Assembly (NCBI GenBank): GCA_016791005.1
Contig: JAEUNY010000006.1
Span: 1-53,033 of the forward strand
Origin: Zoogloeaceae bacterium
Lineage (GTDB): Bacteria > Pseudomonadota > Gammaproteobacteria > Burkholderiales > Rhodocyclaceae
Length of the DNA stretch: 53,033 bases
Direction: 5' to 3'
The position numbers and the translations under genes were made by a program. This document shows, piece after piece, positions 1-7,775 of this stretch. The first letter of the stretch is position 1; every line of letters begins with the position of its first letter. The notes under the pieces are model-generated. The model ran no database searches. It had not been told where the DNA came from and saw nothing but the letters and a program-made list of their open reading frames with translations.

Positions 1-1
1 G

Positions 2-130
2 CGTAACCTCGTCGAGCGATTCTTCAATCGCCTCAAACAGTTCCGTCGCATCGCCACCCGATACGACAAACTCGCCAGTCGATTCAACGCATTCTTGCAT
101 CTGGCTTGTGCTTATATCTGGTTACTGTGA
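2..130 (+). CDS. IS5-family transposase, C-terminal fragment (runs off window edge)
   Basis: An open frame enters from the left edge and ends at TGA 128-130. It reads RNLVERFFNRLKQFRRIATR and then a tail with YDKLASRFNAFLHLACAYIW. That is the typical C-terminus of IS5-family (IS427/IS1031-like) DDE transposases: the E of the catalytic triad lies in the NxVERFFxxLK motif. Only the last 42 residues are inside the window, so I cannot say whether the element is intact. The frame stops 8 bp before the 3' end of the neighbouring IS630-type gene, so the two elements abut or one is inserted at the edge of the other. The terminal inverted repeat is not resolved. Confidence 0.75.
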   Translation, partial: RNLVERFFNRLKQFRRIATRYDKLASRFNAFLHLACAYIWLL

Positions 131-137
131 ACGCGCT

Positions 138-1166
138 CTAACGGACTGGGCCATGCTGAAAATAGCGCATGACGCGGGCGGGGGACTTCTGAAGGCGGCG
201 CAGATGGCTCACCTTGGCCCTCTTGAGATCCCCCTTGGCTCTGGCCGTGGCCTTGCTGGTGACCACCGCCTTGAGATCTGCATTGAGCATCTCGTCGGGG
301 TTGAGCTCCGGGCTGTAAGAGGGCAGGTAGAAGACTTCGATGGCTGTTGCGTGCTCGGCCAGCCACGCCTTGTCCGGTTTGGCGTGATGAACCTTCAGGT
401 TGTCGAGAATCAGAAACACCTTCTTGCCGCCAGTGTCCTTGATGAGCCGCTTCATGAACTCGATCAGGATGTCGGCGTTCATCGCCCCCTCGAACACCTT
501 CCAGCGCACCTTGCCGCGGTTGGTCACCGTCGACATCACCGACAGCCCCTCTCGGCGGTTCATCACCCGAATCTCGGACGTCTTGCCCGCCGGCGCGTAG
601 GAGCGCCCGCGCACGTCATCGGGGCGCAGACCGGTCTCGTCGCCCCAGTGAATTTCGGCCCCTTCGGCCTTGGCGCGCTGGGCAATCTGCGGGTAGGTGT
701 CCGTCAGCCACGCCTGGACCAGCTCCGGACGCTGCTCGTAGGCGCGCTTAATTGGCTTTTGTGGCGTAAAGCCCCAGCGTGCCAGGTACTTGCCCACCCC
801 TTGCGGAGTCAGCGCGACCCCATAGCGCTCGACGATCAGGTGCCGCACCGCCTGCCGGTTCCACAGGGCAAAGGCCATCGTCAGCTGATCGGGCGTTTTG
901 TCGCAGATGAGCTTGCGAATCTCGGCCTCCTGCTCGGCGCTCAGCGACCGACAATCGCCCACCTTGCGTCCGCCCTGCTTGTCCTTGGGCCCCGGCGTGC
1001 CCTCTTGCGCATGGCGTTGGCAGATGTTGAACACGCCGGTGCGCGAAAGGCCCGTCTCCTCGGCGATGGCTTCATACGTCCAGCCGCGCCGGCGCAGACC
1101 GACCACCTGACGCCGTCGTTCCTCACGCGCTTCAAACGACAGCGATCTCATGTCCTCTCTCTTCAT
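138..1166 (-). CDS. IS630-family transposase
   Basis: This 342-residue DDE transposase begins with an HTH region (residues about 5-60, with GWTYEAIAEETGLSRTGVFN) and continues into a catalytic domain. The acidic residues sit in HWGDETG, FLILDNLKVHHAK and YLPSYSPELNPDEMLN, the IS630/Tc1-mariner pattern. Length and motifs are those of a complete enzyme. ATG at 1166 is the longest start; ATG at 1151, just after AGAGAGGAC, is a credible alternative. Imperfect inverted repeats may lie at about 141-155 (ACGGACTGGGCCATG) and 1175-1190 (its partial complement CATGGGGGCAGTCAGC). I do not see a clean TA duplication on both sides. It lies between fragments of two other IS types, consistent with repeated insertion in one spot. 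Confidence 0.9.
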   Translation of the reverse strand: MKREDMRSLSFEAREERRRQVVGLRRRGWTYEAIAEETGLSRTGVFNICQRHAQEGTPGPKDKQGGRKVGDCRSLSAEQEAEIRKLICDKTPDQLTMAFALWNRQAVRHLIVERYGVALTPQGVGKYLARWGFTPQKPIKRAYEQRPELVQAWLTDTYPQIAQRAKAEGAEIHWGDETGLRPDDVRGRSYAPAGKTSEIRVMNRREGLSVMSTVTNRGKVRWKVFEGAMNADILIEFMKRLIKDTGGKKVFLILDNLKVHHAKPDKAWLAEHATAIEVFYLPSYSPELNPDEMLNADLKAVVTSKATARAKGDLKRAKVSHLRRLQKSPARVMRYFQHGPVR

Positions 1167-1201
1167 GGCAACGACATGGGGGCAGTCAGCTGGATTTCAA
1201 G

Positions 1202-1371
1202 AGCAAATGTTTCGTATCAATAAAAGCATGGCAGGACGACTATAACCACCATCGTCCCCATGGCTCCCTCGGTCATCTGACCCCGAGTGAGTTCGCCAGG
1301 ATGAGGTCAGTTCAACCACCCGAAGCGGGTAGGCTCTAGTTCAAAACCGTCCGGTTTCGGGGGGAACGTCA
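1202..1371 (+). pseudogene. IS3-family transposase (OrfB) 3' remnant with element end
   Basis: Frame 2 reads through AWQDDYNHHRPHGSLGHLTP and SEFARM to TAG at 1337-1339. This is the hallmark C-terminal tail of IS3-family OrfB integrases (YNxxRPHxSLGxLTPxEFA). The rest of OrfB, with its D and E catalytic residues, is missing: the readable frame is cut close to the IS630 element. The sequence after the stop, up to about 1371 (complement TGACGTTCCCCCCGAAACCG), looks like the inverted-repeat end of such an element. It is a dead fragment, probably truncated by the IS630 insertion or by deletion. The exact left limit is uncertain. Confidence 0.7.
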
Positions 1372-1518
1372 AGCAGCCATCACGCAGACAATCGATTGCC
1401 AGGTGAACGGGGCCGAGGTCACCGGCAAAGTTCGGAGCTACGACCGCTGACAGCCTCATCGCTGCCCTTCGTCGCTTCATCCCCGAACGGCCTGGCCTGC
1501 CATGCGAAGCGGCCTTGC

Positions 1519-3714
1519 TCAGCCGGTTCCACCCTTCACCTGCAACATCGCCTTTAAGCGCTCGATCTCGGCATCTTTCGCCTTCAGTTCGTCTTCAAGG
1601 CTCGCCTGCTTCGTCGCGCCCGCCTCCCAGGCCTCCACCGGCGCCAGGATGGCCTGTTGCACGTTGTCGAGCAGGTCGGCCTGGTTGCCGTATTGATAGA
1701 CCGGCAGCATGGTGCGGTAGCTCGTCCAGTGCTCGAACATCGCGTAGCCTGGGTCGCCCCGCAGCAGGATGGGCTGCACCGGCACCGAGGGTAGGCGCGG
1801 GACAATTTCGGCCAGTTCCTGCGGGATGCTTTTGGCGTCGGTGACGTCAGCGACGACGAAGCGCGACATGCTGGCGAGCAGCGCCACGGTTTCGGTCAGG
1901 TCCCGGCTGGTGGGCTTGTCCCAGTCGAAGACGATCGGTACGAGATCAAACTCGCGCAACTTGACCTTGAGCCCGTCGAGCACGGCCTTGCGCTCGCCAT
2001 AGAAGCGGCCAAGGATGAGCACGGCCTTACGCCCGATGGTGTCGATGATTCCGCGGATCTTTTCGTTATGCACCATCAGGTAGACAAACTGCGCGAGTTC
2101 CAGATTGTCCACTGTGAGCCCCGCGCGACCTTGGGGCGTGATGTGCAGATTGGTCTGGTCTCCCACCCTGGACAGGTCCAGGCCCCAGGCAGCGACGCCG
2201 TAGACGCTGGCACCTGCGAGCCGGGCGCCGTCGACGACGGTCTCGACCATCTGCGCACAAGTAAGCGTCGCATCGGAGAGATCCGCGTCGGTCAGGTTCG
2301 TCCCCCTCAGGTTGGCGCCTGGCAAATAAGCCTCGGTCAGGTCGGCGCCGGACAGGTCGGCGCCGCTGAGGTCTGCCTCCCGCAGCATGACGCGGGCGAG
2401 CCGGGCGCCTGGGAGTTTGGCGCCGCCAAGGTTAGCGCGGTCGAGGTTCGCACCGATGAAGGACGCGCCGCCGACGTTCGCCCACCTCAAGTCGGCCCGG
2501 GCCAGGGTCGCCAGCGCGAAGTTCGTGCCATCAAGCTTGGCGGCGAGGAGTTTGGCGTCGACCAGCCGGGCCGAGGTGAGGTCGGCGCCCGCAAGCTGGG
2601 CCTCGTAGGAGTCGATGCGACTCAGGTGGGCACGTGCCAGGTTCGCGCCCGTGAGGTTTTCGCCCAGCAAGCGATAGCCAATCAAGTTGGCCCCGCGCAA
2701 ATCCGGCGCCAGGGTCGGGCAGCCACCGCGCCAGTCGTTCCAGGCTTCTCTATCCTCGTAGAAGCGGGCGAGGTGCAGCGCATTGCCCTCGAAGAAGTCG
2801 GCGTCGTCGAGGTGGGCCTCGTCCAGGTCCGCACCATAGAGTTGCGCTCCCGTCAGGTTGGCTTCAGCGAAGCTCGCGCCGTAGAGCTTGGCGCGGCTCA
2901 GGTCTGCTCCGGTCAGGTCGGCACCAACGAAGCCTGCGCACAAGCCGGAGATGTCGCTCAGGTCCGCCCAGCACAGCCACGCTTCAGAGAGGTTGGCCCC
3001 GCCCAGGTCGGCCGCGCGCAGGTTTGCGCCCGTGAGGCGGGCGCCCCGGAGGTAGGCCGCCGACAGGTTGACGCCCTCCAGCGTGGCGCCAGAGAGGTCG
3101 GCCCCATCCAGTTCGGGCACGGTCCCCGGGTTTGCGCTTCGCCACGCGTTCCAATCGTCGACCCCGGCGCGTAACCGCGCCAAGTGGGTCTCGTCGAATC
3201 TGCGCGTGTCAAAAGGATCATCACTATTGCAACGCGTGTCCGCCCCCTCCTGCGCCAGTGCCTGCTGCGTGCACTGAAGCTTTGCAAGTTGGGCATCCAG
3301 CGGCAGATTTAGCATGAACGGCGCGTTTTCGCGCACGAATTTCCGCCAAGAGTCGCCGCCGCGCAGCAGCGCCGCGAGGTGGGTGGCATCGCCCATCTCC
3401 GTGTCGTGCGTGACGAAGGTAGCGCCGTCAAACCGGCAGCGCGCCATCTGTGCCCCCCCGAGCCGCGCCTGCCCAAGGCGTGCGCAGCGCAGGTCAGCGC
3501 CTTCGAGCCAGGTTTCCCTTAGATCGGCACTCTCGAGGTCACTGCCTTGCAGATTGGCGCCACGCAGGTTGGCGGCGAAGAACGCGATGCCCGCGAGCGA
3601 ACGCCCGGACAGATCGGCCCCTTCGAGGTCGGGCAGGTCGCCGGCCTGCCGTCGTGCTGCATTCCACGCCTCGACGCCTTGGTCGAGCAATGCCAGGTGG
3701 GCCGGGGTTGCCAT
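1519..3714 (-). CDS. Pentapeptide-repeat protein with C-terminal TIR-like domain
   Basis: About 731 residues from ATG 3714, preceded by AAAGGACC. A longer frame to GTG 3780 exists, but MATPAHLALLDQG matches the usual family N-terminus. Roughly residues 30-520 are A(D/N)LxG pentapeptide repeats, which fold as a right-handed beta helix. They fall into three blocks, each opening with a similar HLAxL..GVxxWNxWR cap (near 3660-3710, 3145-3190 and 2735-2780). After the helix comes an alpha/beta domain (about 1765-2120) with KAVLILGRF, then PIVFDWDKP, then FVVADVTDAKSIPQEL, which I read as a TIR-like or nucleotide-binding fold. The C-terminus ends in a short charged coiled coil (LEDELKAKDAEIERLKAML). 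No signal peptide or membrane segment, so cytoplasmic. The function is not established; a sensing or defence role is inference from the fusion and the mobile-element context. Confidence 0.85.
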   Translation of the reverse strand: MATPAHLALLDQGVEAWNAARRQAGDLPDLEGADLSGRSLAGIAFFAANLRGANLQGSDLESADLRETWLEGADLRCARLGQARLGGAQMARCRFDGATFVTHDTEMGDATHLAALLRGGDSWRKFVRENAPFMLNLPLDAQLAKLQCTQQALAQEGADTRCNSDDPFDTRRFDETHLARLRAGVDDWNAWRSANPGTVPELDGADLSGATLEGVNLSAAYLRGARLTGANLRAADLGGANLSEAWLCWADLSDISGLCAGFVGADLTGADLSRAKLYGASFAEANLTGAQLYGADLDEAHLDDADFFEGNALHLARFYEDREAWNDWRGGCPTLAPDLRGANLIGYRLLGENLTGANLARAHLSRIDSYEAQLAGADLTSARLVDAKLLAAKLDGTNFALATLARADLRWANVGGASFIGANLDRANLGGAKLPGARLARVMLREADLSGADLSGADLTEAYLPGANLRGTNLTDADLSDATLTCAQMVETVVDGARLAGASVYGVAAWGLDLSRVGDQTNLHITPQGRAGLTVDNLELAQFVYLMVHNEKIRGIIDTIGRKAVLILGRFYGERKAVLDGLKVKLREFDLVPIVFDWDKPTSRDLTETVALLASMSRFVVADVTDAKSIPQELAEIVPRLPSVPVQPILLRGDPGYAMFEHWTSYRTMLPVYQYGNQADLLDNVQQAILAPVEAWEAGATKQASLEDELKAKDAEIERLKAMLQVKGGTG

Positions 3715-4565
3715 GTGCACTAGGTCCTTTGAGGATAGGAAGGCCAACACGGCTTCTGCAAGCATGCTGACCGGTGACACTTCAGCGGGCGGGTGGTTTC
3801 TTCGCCTGCACAGGCGGAATGTACGCTCGTCCCTCGTTTTGGGCAGCTACCGCCCGCAGAGGACCGTCCGAAGAGAGCACGTCAATTCAAGCTCGTGCGC
3901 TTGGGAATAGGGTGTGGCTCGTCTATGACAGCCTTCAAGTGGGGTACTTCCGTCTGGCAGCGCACGCCGCCCGGAGGACGACCGATTCGGTGGGGCATTT
4001 CCTGGCGCTCCCGAACGGTAGCGCTCGCGGCATTGAGTATCGGCGACGGCTTTGATCGCCACAGCATAATTGCTGTCGATTCCCTCCGGCGATACCGTAC
4101 CGGACATTTCCGCGTGCTTCTTGCCGTATACCCTGAGCGGCTGTGCGGCCTCGACTTTCAGCGGACCGATCGGAGCGAGGGTGAGAACTGCCTGGCGCCC
4201 GTTGCCCGAAGCAGCGAGTTCGCCGATCGGGAAAGCTGCCGCCGACGGTGAGTCCAGGCTGTGCGACCGGTACCCGCTTCAGACCGGCCATTGGCAGCGG
4301 GTAGGCCCAACGACGGCTCTGGCCGATGTGTTTCCGTTGGACGTCGCCCAGTTGCCACCTCCTGAGCAGGGGGAACTTGCCTCCTATCTCCGCACCATGC
4401 GGTGGCGAGCGTCGCTTTCGCACGGATCGCCAGGGCATCGTTGGACAGCTGGGTAGGGAAGTGCGATGCAGCGCTGCGGCTTGTTGCCGATACACTGACT
4501 CACCCCAAGCACCACCATGCCACCGCGGTTTGAGCAGGGCCTCTTCCCGTCTTTAAGCGATTCCG
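3715..4565. other. Gene-poor stretch with a possible decayed minus-strand gene
   Basis: No convincing intact gene lies in these 850 bases. On the minus strand, roughly 4245 down to 3882, protein-like text appears in two frames. One frame reads LTLAPIGPLKVEAAQPLRVY, EMSGTVSPEGIDSNYAVAIK and CRERYRSGAPGNAPPN; the adjacent frame takes over near 3975 with CQTEVPHLKAVIDEPHPIPK and stops at 3882. A TGA lies just upstream of the first segment. This looks like a frameshifted and truncated coding relic, but I do not recognise the family and the signal is weak. The rest shows no RNA gene or repeat that I can support. Confidence 0.3.
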
Positions 4566-5447
4566 ATGCCGACCTCTCTCCCCTGGTTCGAAATGCCCAG
4601 TCCCTTCGAATCAGAAGTCGGCAAGGTCTTGTTACTGGAGCCGCCCTGGGCAAGTCGGGAACTGCTCCAGGCTCAATTGCTGGACGAGTCCTACGCTAAG
4701 CCCTTCGTTATCGACAACGGCGAAGAGCGGCATCTATTCTTCAATCTGCGTCTGACCCAGAGCGTCATGCGCCTCCGCGAGCCAAATGAGCTTGCGGCGC
4801 GCTATACGCAGGCGATGATGTCCTTCCTCCTGTTCAGTCCGCGGCCCAAGCGGATCGTCCTGATCGGTCTTGGGGGTGGATCGCTGCTCAAATTCTGCTT
4901 TCACCGCCTTCCGGCCGCCGCCTTGACGGCGGTCGAAATCGATCCTCACATCATTGCTCTGCGTGAGGCCTTCCAGATGCCGCCAGACGGTCCGCGTCTG
5001 CAAATTCTGAACGGTGACGGAGCCGAGTACCTCGTGGAGCCCGGCCACGGCATGGATATCCTGCTCGTGGATGCGTTCGACAAGGCCGGCTTCGCCCCCA
5101 ATCTCGCAAACCGCGCTTTCTTCGAAGCGGCACGGGCCAGGCTATCGGGCAATGGCGTGCTGGTCGTCAACCTGGCCGGGGACCCGGCCAACTATGCCGG
5201 CCTATTGAGCGAGGCCATGCATGTTTTTGATGACCAAGTGATCGTCTTTGCGGTACCGGAGGACTGCAACCACATTCTCCTGGCTTTCAAAAAGCGCAAC
5301 TTCGAACCGCGTTGGCGCTGGCTACACAATCATGCCAGGGAACTGCGGGCCAGGTACGCCCTCGACTTTCCTGACTTCGTACGGAGGATCGAGCGCTCAA
5401 CCAAGCTGGGACTTGCCTACCGGCTGCGGTCTCGGCAGGCGTGGTGA
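4566..5447 (+). CDS. Spermidine synthase-like methyltransferase-fold protein
   Basis: 293 residues with the Rossmann-type fold of the spermine/spermidine synthase family. Visible motifs are the glycine-rich loop IVLIGLGGGSLLKF (about residues 97-110), the acidic residue after strand 2 in LTAVEIDPHIIALRE, LQILNGDGAEYL (D of the third strand) and DILLVDAFDKAGFAPNL. Many bacteria carry such SpeE-like proteins without speD, so aminopropyl transfer should not be assumed; polyamine specificity cannot be read from the sequence. ATG 4566 is the longest start, with only a weak ribosome-binding site; ATG 4593 is possible. It stands alone, flanked by gene-poor DNA, inside the putative island next to the glmS attachment site. 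Confidence 0.8.
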   Translation: MPTSLPWFEMPSPFESEVGKVLLLEPPWASRELLQAQLLDESYAKPFVIDNGEERHLFFNLRLTQSVMRLREPNELAARYTQAMMSFLLFSPRPKRIVLIGLGGGSLLKFCFHRLPAAALTAVEIDPHIIALREAFQMPPDGPRLQILNGDGAEYLVEPGHGMDILLVDAFDKAGFAPNLANRAFFEAARARLSGNGVLVVNLAGDPANYAGLLSEAMHVFDDQVIVFAVPEDCNHILLAFKKRNFEPRWRWLHNHARELRARYALDFPDFVRRIERSTKLGLAYRLRSRQAW

Positions 5448-5759
5448 AGGCCGGAACCTAGCATTCGGGCTTCTGTTTGCGTTGCTGTGCTGGCGGCGGC
5501 AGACCGATACGGTCAACTCCGCTGCTCTGCCCCAAAAGGGCGAGTCGCCTTTTGCTCTGGACTATTGATAAACGGCCCGAGAGGAATCCATTCCGCCCAC
5601 TAGTTTTGCCTGACGGGAAGGGCGGAAGTAGCCGACATCAAGACCGCATGTCGCCCGGGCTGAATCGCAATTTGTCGAAGCCTTCGCGGGGCATCTCGCC
5701 CACACATAGTGATCGTGGTCGCTCGTGGCAGACCAATGCATTCCGTCTTAGTGCCCGCC
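5448..5759. other. Non-coding stretch between SpeE-like gene and Tn7-like end
   Basis: Apart from the hairpin near 5533-5554, I see no gene, RNA or repeat here. The longest plus-strand frame only becomes long by running antisense into glmS. In particular there is no tnsA- or tnsB-like reading frame next to the transposon-like end at 5760-5840. Confidence 0.5.
5533..5554 (+). terminator. Hairpin downstream of the SpeE-like gene
   Basis: CAAAAGGGCGA pairs with TCGCCTTTTG across a single G, with one bulged base. The stem starts about 85 bp past the stop of the SpeE-like gene, and the right arm ends in TTTTG. It could terminate that transcript. No long T-run follows. Confidence 0.35.
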
Positions 5760-5840
5760 AATCCGACAACCTTTTCCGCTATTTGGACTTTCCGACAACC
5801 TTTATTGTTTTCCGACAGCCTTTATTGTTGAGAATCAACA
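5760..5840 (-). mobile_element. Putative Tn7-like transposon end at the glmS attachment site
   Basis: Read on the minus strand, about 20 bp after the glmS stop (5861-5863), the sequence starts TGTTGATTCTCAACA (5840-5826, a palindrome). Three direct copies of a 20-bp motif follow: 5828-5809 and 5808-5789 are tandem and differ at one base (ACAATAAAGG, Y, TGTCGGAAA), and 5779-5760 is a diverged copy (GCGGAAAAGG, then TTGTCGGATT). Tn7-family ends begin with TGT, carry several TnsB-binding repeats and insert about 25 bp downstream of glmS, with one end facing glmS. From memory, Tn7 TnsB sites contain ACAATAAAG and the ends of the Vibrio element Tn6677 begin TGTTGATA. All these features match here. 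No tns genes and no partner end are visible, so it may be a relict or the edge of a larger element leaving the window at left. Confidence 0.6.
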
Positions 5841-5860
5841 TCGAGGTGCGCTGGGATCGG

Positions 5861-7690
5861 CTACTCGACAGTCACACTCTTGGCGAGGTTTCTCGGCTTG
5901 TCCACATCGGTCCCTTTTACCAGTGCGGCGTGATAAGAAAGCAGTTGAAGAGGAATCACGTGGAGGACGGGGGAGAACATCCCGTAGTGTTCCGGCATGT
6001 GGAGAATATGGAGGCCCTCTGCTTCGGCGATCTCCGAGCCGGCATCGGCAAAGACATAAAGTTCGCCCCCACGGGCTTTTACCTCCTGGAGGTTGGATTT
6101 GAGCTTCTCGAGGAGTTCATCGGCCGGCGCCACGGCGATGACGGGCATGTCGCGGTCCACCAGGGCGAGGGGGCCGTGCTTGAGCTCGCCGGCGGCATAA
6201 CTCTCGGCGTGAATATAGGAAATTTCCTTCAGCTTCAGCGCGCCCTCCATGGCGATGGGCCAATGGCTGCCGCGGCCGAGGAAGAGCGCGTGATGCTTGC
6301 CGGCGAAGCGCTGGGCCCATTTCTCGATGGCGGGTTCGAGTTCGAGGACCTTCTGTACGGCTACGGGGAGGTGACGAAGGGCAACGAGGTGTTTGGCCTC
6401 GTCGGCTTCGGCCAGGCGGCCGCGCAGCTTGGCTAACGCGAGGGTCAGCAATGCCAGGGCGGCCAATTGAGTGGTGAAGGCTTTGGTGGAGGCCACCCCG
6501 ATTTCTGGGCCCGCCCGCGTGATGAAGCGGAGTTCCGCCTCCCGCACGATGGCGGATTCCGGGACGTTGCAGATGGCCAGGGTCCGAGCCATGCCCAGTG
6601 ACTTGGCGTGCTTGAGGGCGGCCAGGGTGTCGGCAGTCTCACCGGATTGGGAGATGACCACGACCAAGGTATCCGGGTCGGGAACGGACTCGCGGTAGCG
6701 GTATTCGCTGGCAATTTCGACCACGCACGGCAGGCCGGCAACGGCTTCGAGCCAGTATCTCGCCACCAAGCCGGCGTGATAGCTTGTGCCGCAGGCGAGG
6801 ATGAGCACACGCCGAGCCTCGGCCAGCACGACTCCGGCCTGGGCGCCAAAGAACTGGGGCGAAATGGAACTGCCGCCGGCGATCATTTCCAAGGTATTGC
6901 CGAGCGCCTGGGGCTGCTCGAAGATTTCCTTCTGCATGTAGTGACGGTACTGGCCGAGTTCGACCGCGTCGGCAGACAGGGCCGAGATGTGGACCGGACG
7001 CTCCACGGCCATTCCGTCTGACCGGCAGATACGGTATCCGTCACGGCGCAACTCGGCGAGATCGCCATCTTCGAGATAAACGACCCGGCGGGTAACCTGG
7101 AGCAGCGCAGCTGTGTCCGACGCGGCATACATTCCGTCATCGCCGACCCCGATCAGCAGGGGCGATCCGCGACGTGCGACGACCGCCCGAAAAGGGTCTG
7201 CCTCGCTGACGACTCCAATGGCGTAGGCTCCCACCAAGCGCAGGGTCGTCAGGCGAACCGCTTCGAAAAGATCGGGCTGTTCCCGAAGTATATCGTGGAG
7301 GAGATGAGCCACGGCCTCGGTATCGGTGTCGGACTCGAAGACATAACCCTTGCCGATTAACTCCGCTTTCAAGGCCTCGAAATTCTCGATGATGCCGTTG
7401 TGGACCACGGCCAGGCCGCTGGAGACATGGGGATGGGCATTACGTTCGGAGGGAACGCCGTGGGTGGCCCAGCGGGTGTGGGCGATGCCGATGTTGGCCT
7501 GGAGTTGGCGATTATCGGCCAGGGACGCCAGTTCGCCGACCCGCCCGGCGGAGCGGAGCCGCACCAGTTCGGCCTGACGAAGCACCGCCAGTCCCGCCGA
7601 ATCGTAGCCGCGGTATTCAAGTTTGCGCAGTCCTTCCAGGAGCACCGGAACGACGTTGCGGGTGGAAATGGCGGTCACGATGCCACACAT
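5861..7690 (-). CDS. glmS: Glutamine--fructose-6-phosphate aminotransferase (isomerizing)
   Basis: GlmS makes glucosamine-6-phosphate from fructose-6-phosphate and glutamine, the first committed step to UDP-GlcNAc. From ATG 7690 (AGGAG upstream) the protein has 609 residues, the E. coli length. It starts MCGIV, so Cys becomes the N-terminal nucleophile of the class II glutaminase domain (to about residue 220, with YRGYDSAG and HTRWATHG). Two SIS sugar-isomerase domains follow (ACGTSYHAG and [34 protein letters not shown]). It ends [13 protein letters not shown], the conserved tail recognised by TnsD in Tn7 systems. It lies 85 bp after glmU on the same strand. An upstream in-frame extension overlapping glmU is spurious. 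Confidence 0.97.
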   Translation of the reverse strand: MCGIVTAISTRNVVPVLLEGLRKLEYRGYDSAGLAVLRQAELVRLRSAGRVGELASLADNRQLQANIGIAHTRWATHGVPSERNAHPHVSSGLAVVHNGIIENFEALKAELIGKGYVFESDTDTEAVAHLLHDILREQPDLFEAVRLTTLRLVGAYAIGVVSEADPFRAVVARRGSPLLIGVGDDGMYAASDTAALLQVTRRVVYLEDGDLAELRRDGYRICRSDGMAVERPVHISALSADAVELGQYRHYMQKEIFEQPQALGNTLEMIAGGSSISPQFFGAQAGVVLAEARRVLILACGTSYHAGLVARYWLEAVAGLPCVVEIASEYRYRESVPDPDTLVVVISQSGETADTLAALKHAKSLGMARTLAICNVPESAIVREAELRFITRAGPEIGVASTKAFTTQLAALALLTLALAKLRGRLAEADEAKHLVALRHLPVAVQKVLELEPAIEKWAQRFAGKHHALFLGRGSHWPIAMEGALKLKEISYIHAESYAAGELKHGPLALVDRDMPVIAVAPADELLEKLKSNLQEVKARGGELYVFADAGSEIAEAEGLHILHMPEHYGMFSPVLHVIPLQLLSYHAALVKGTDVDKPRNLAKSVTVE

Positions 7691-7775
7691 GGCGTTCTCC
7701 TCAGCGTACGGCTTCCGATGGTCTCGACCATCGGCGTGAAATTCAACTTCAGTAGGGGCCCAAACGTGGCGTCGG

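Noticed and set aside
1218-1226. CAATAAAAG on the plus strand, considered as the partner Tn7-like end
   Set aside because: Single copy, no TGTTGAT terminus and no TGTCGGA; it lies inside the IS3-like remnant.
2068-3174. Long plus-strand frame opposite the pentapeptide gene
   Set aside because: Antisense shadow of a repetitive GC-rich gene; its protein (QVGxxQV repeats) is only the complement of the pentapeptide codons.
5789-5828. Reading the TGTCGGA repeats as an IS21-type end
   Set aside because: IS21-type elements also have repeated ends, but the exact placement just past glmS and the TGTTGAT terminus fit the Tn7 family better. Kept as an alternative until the partner end is found.
5477-6436. 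319-residue plus-strand frame across the glmS 3' end
   Set aside because: Most of it is antisense to glmS; the N-terminal part runs through the transposon-like repeats and has no domain.
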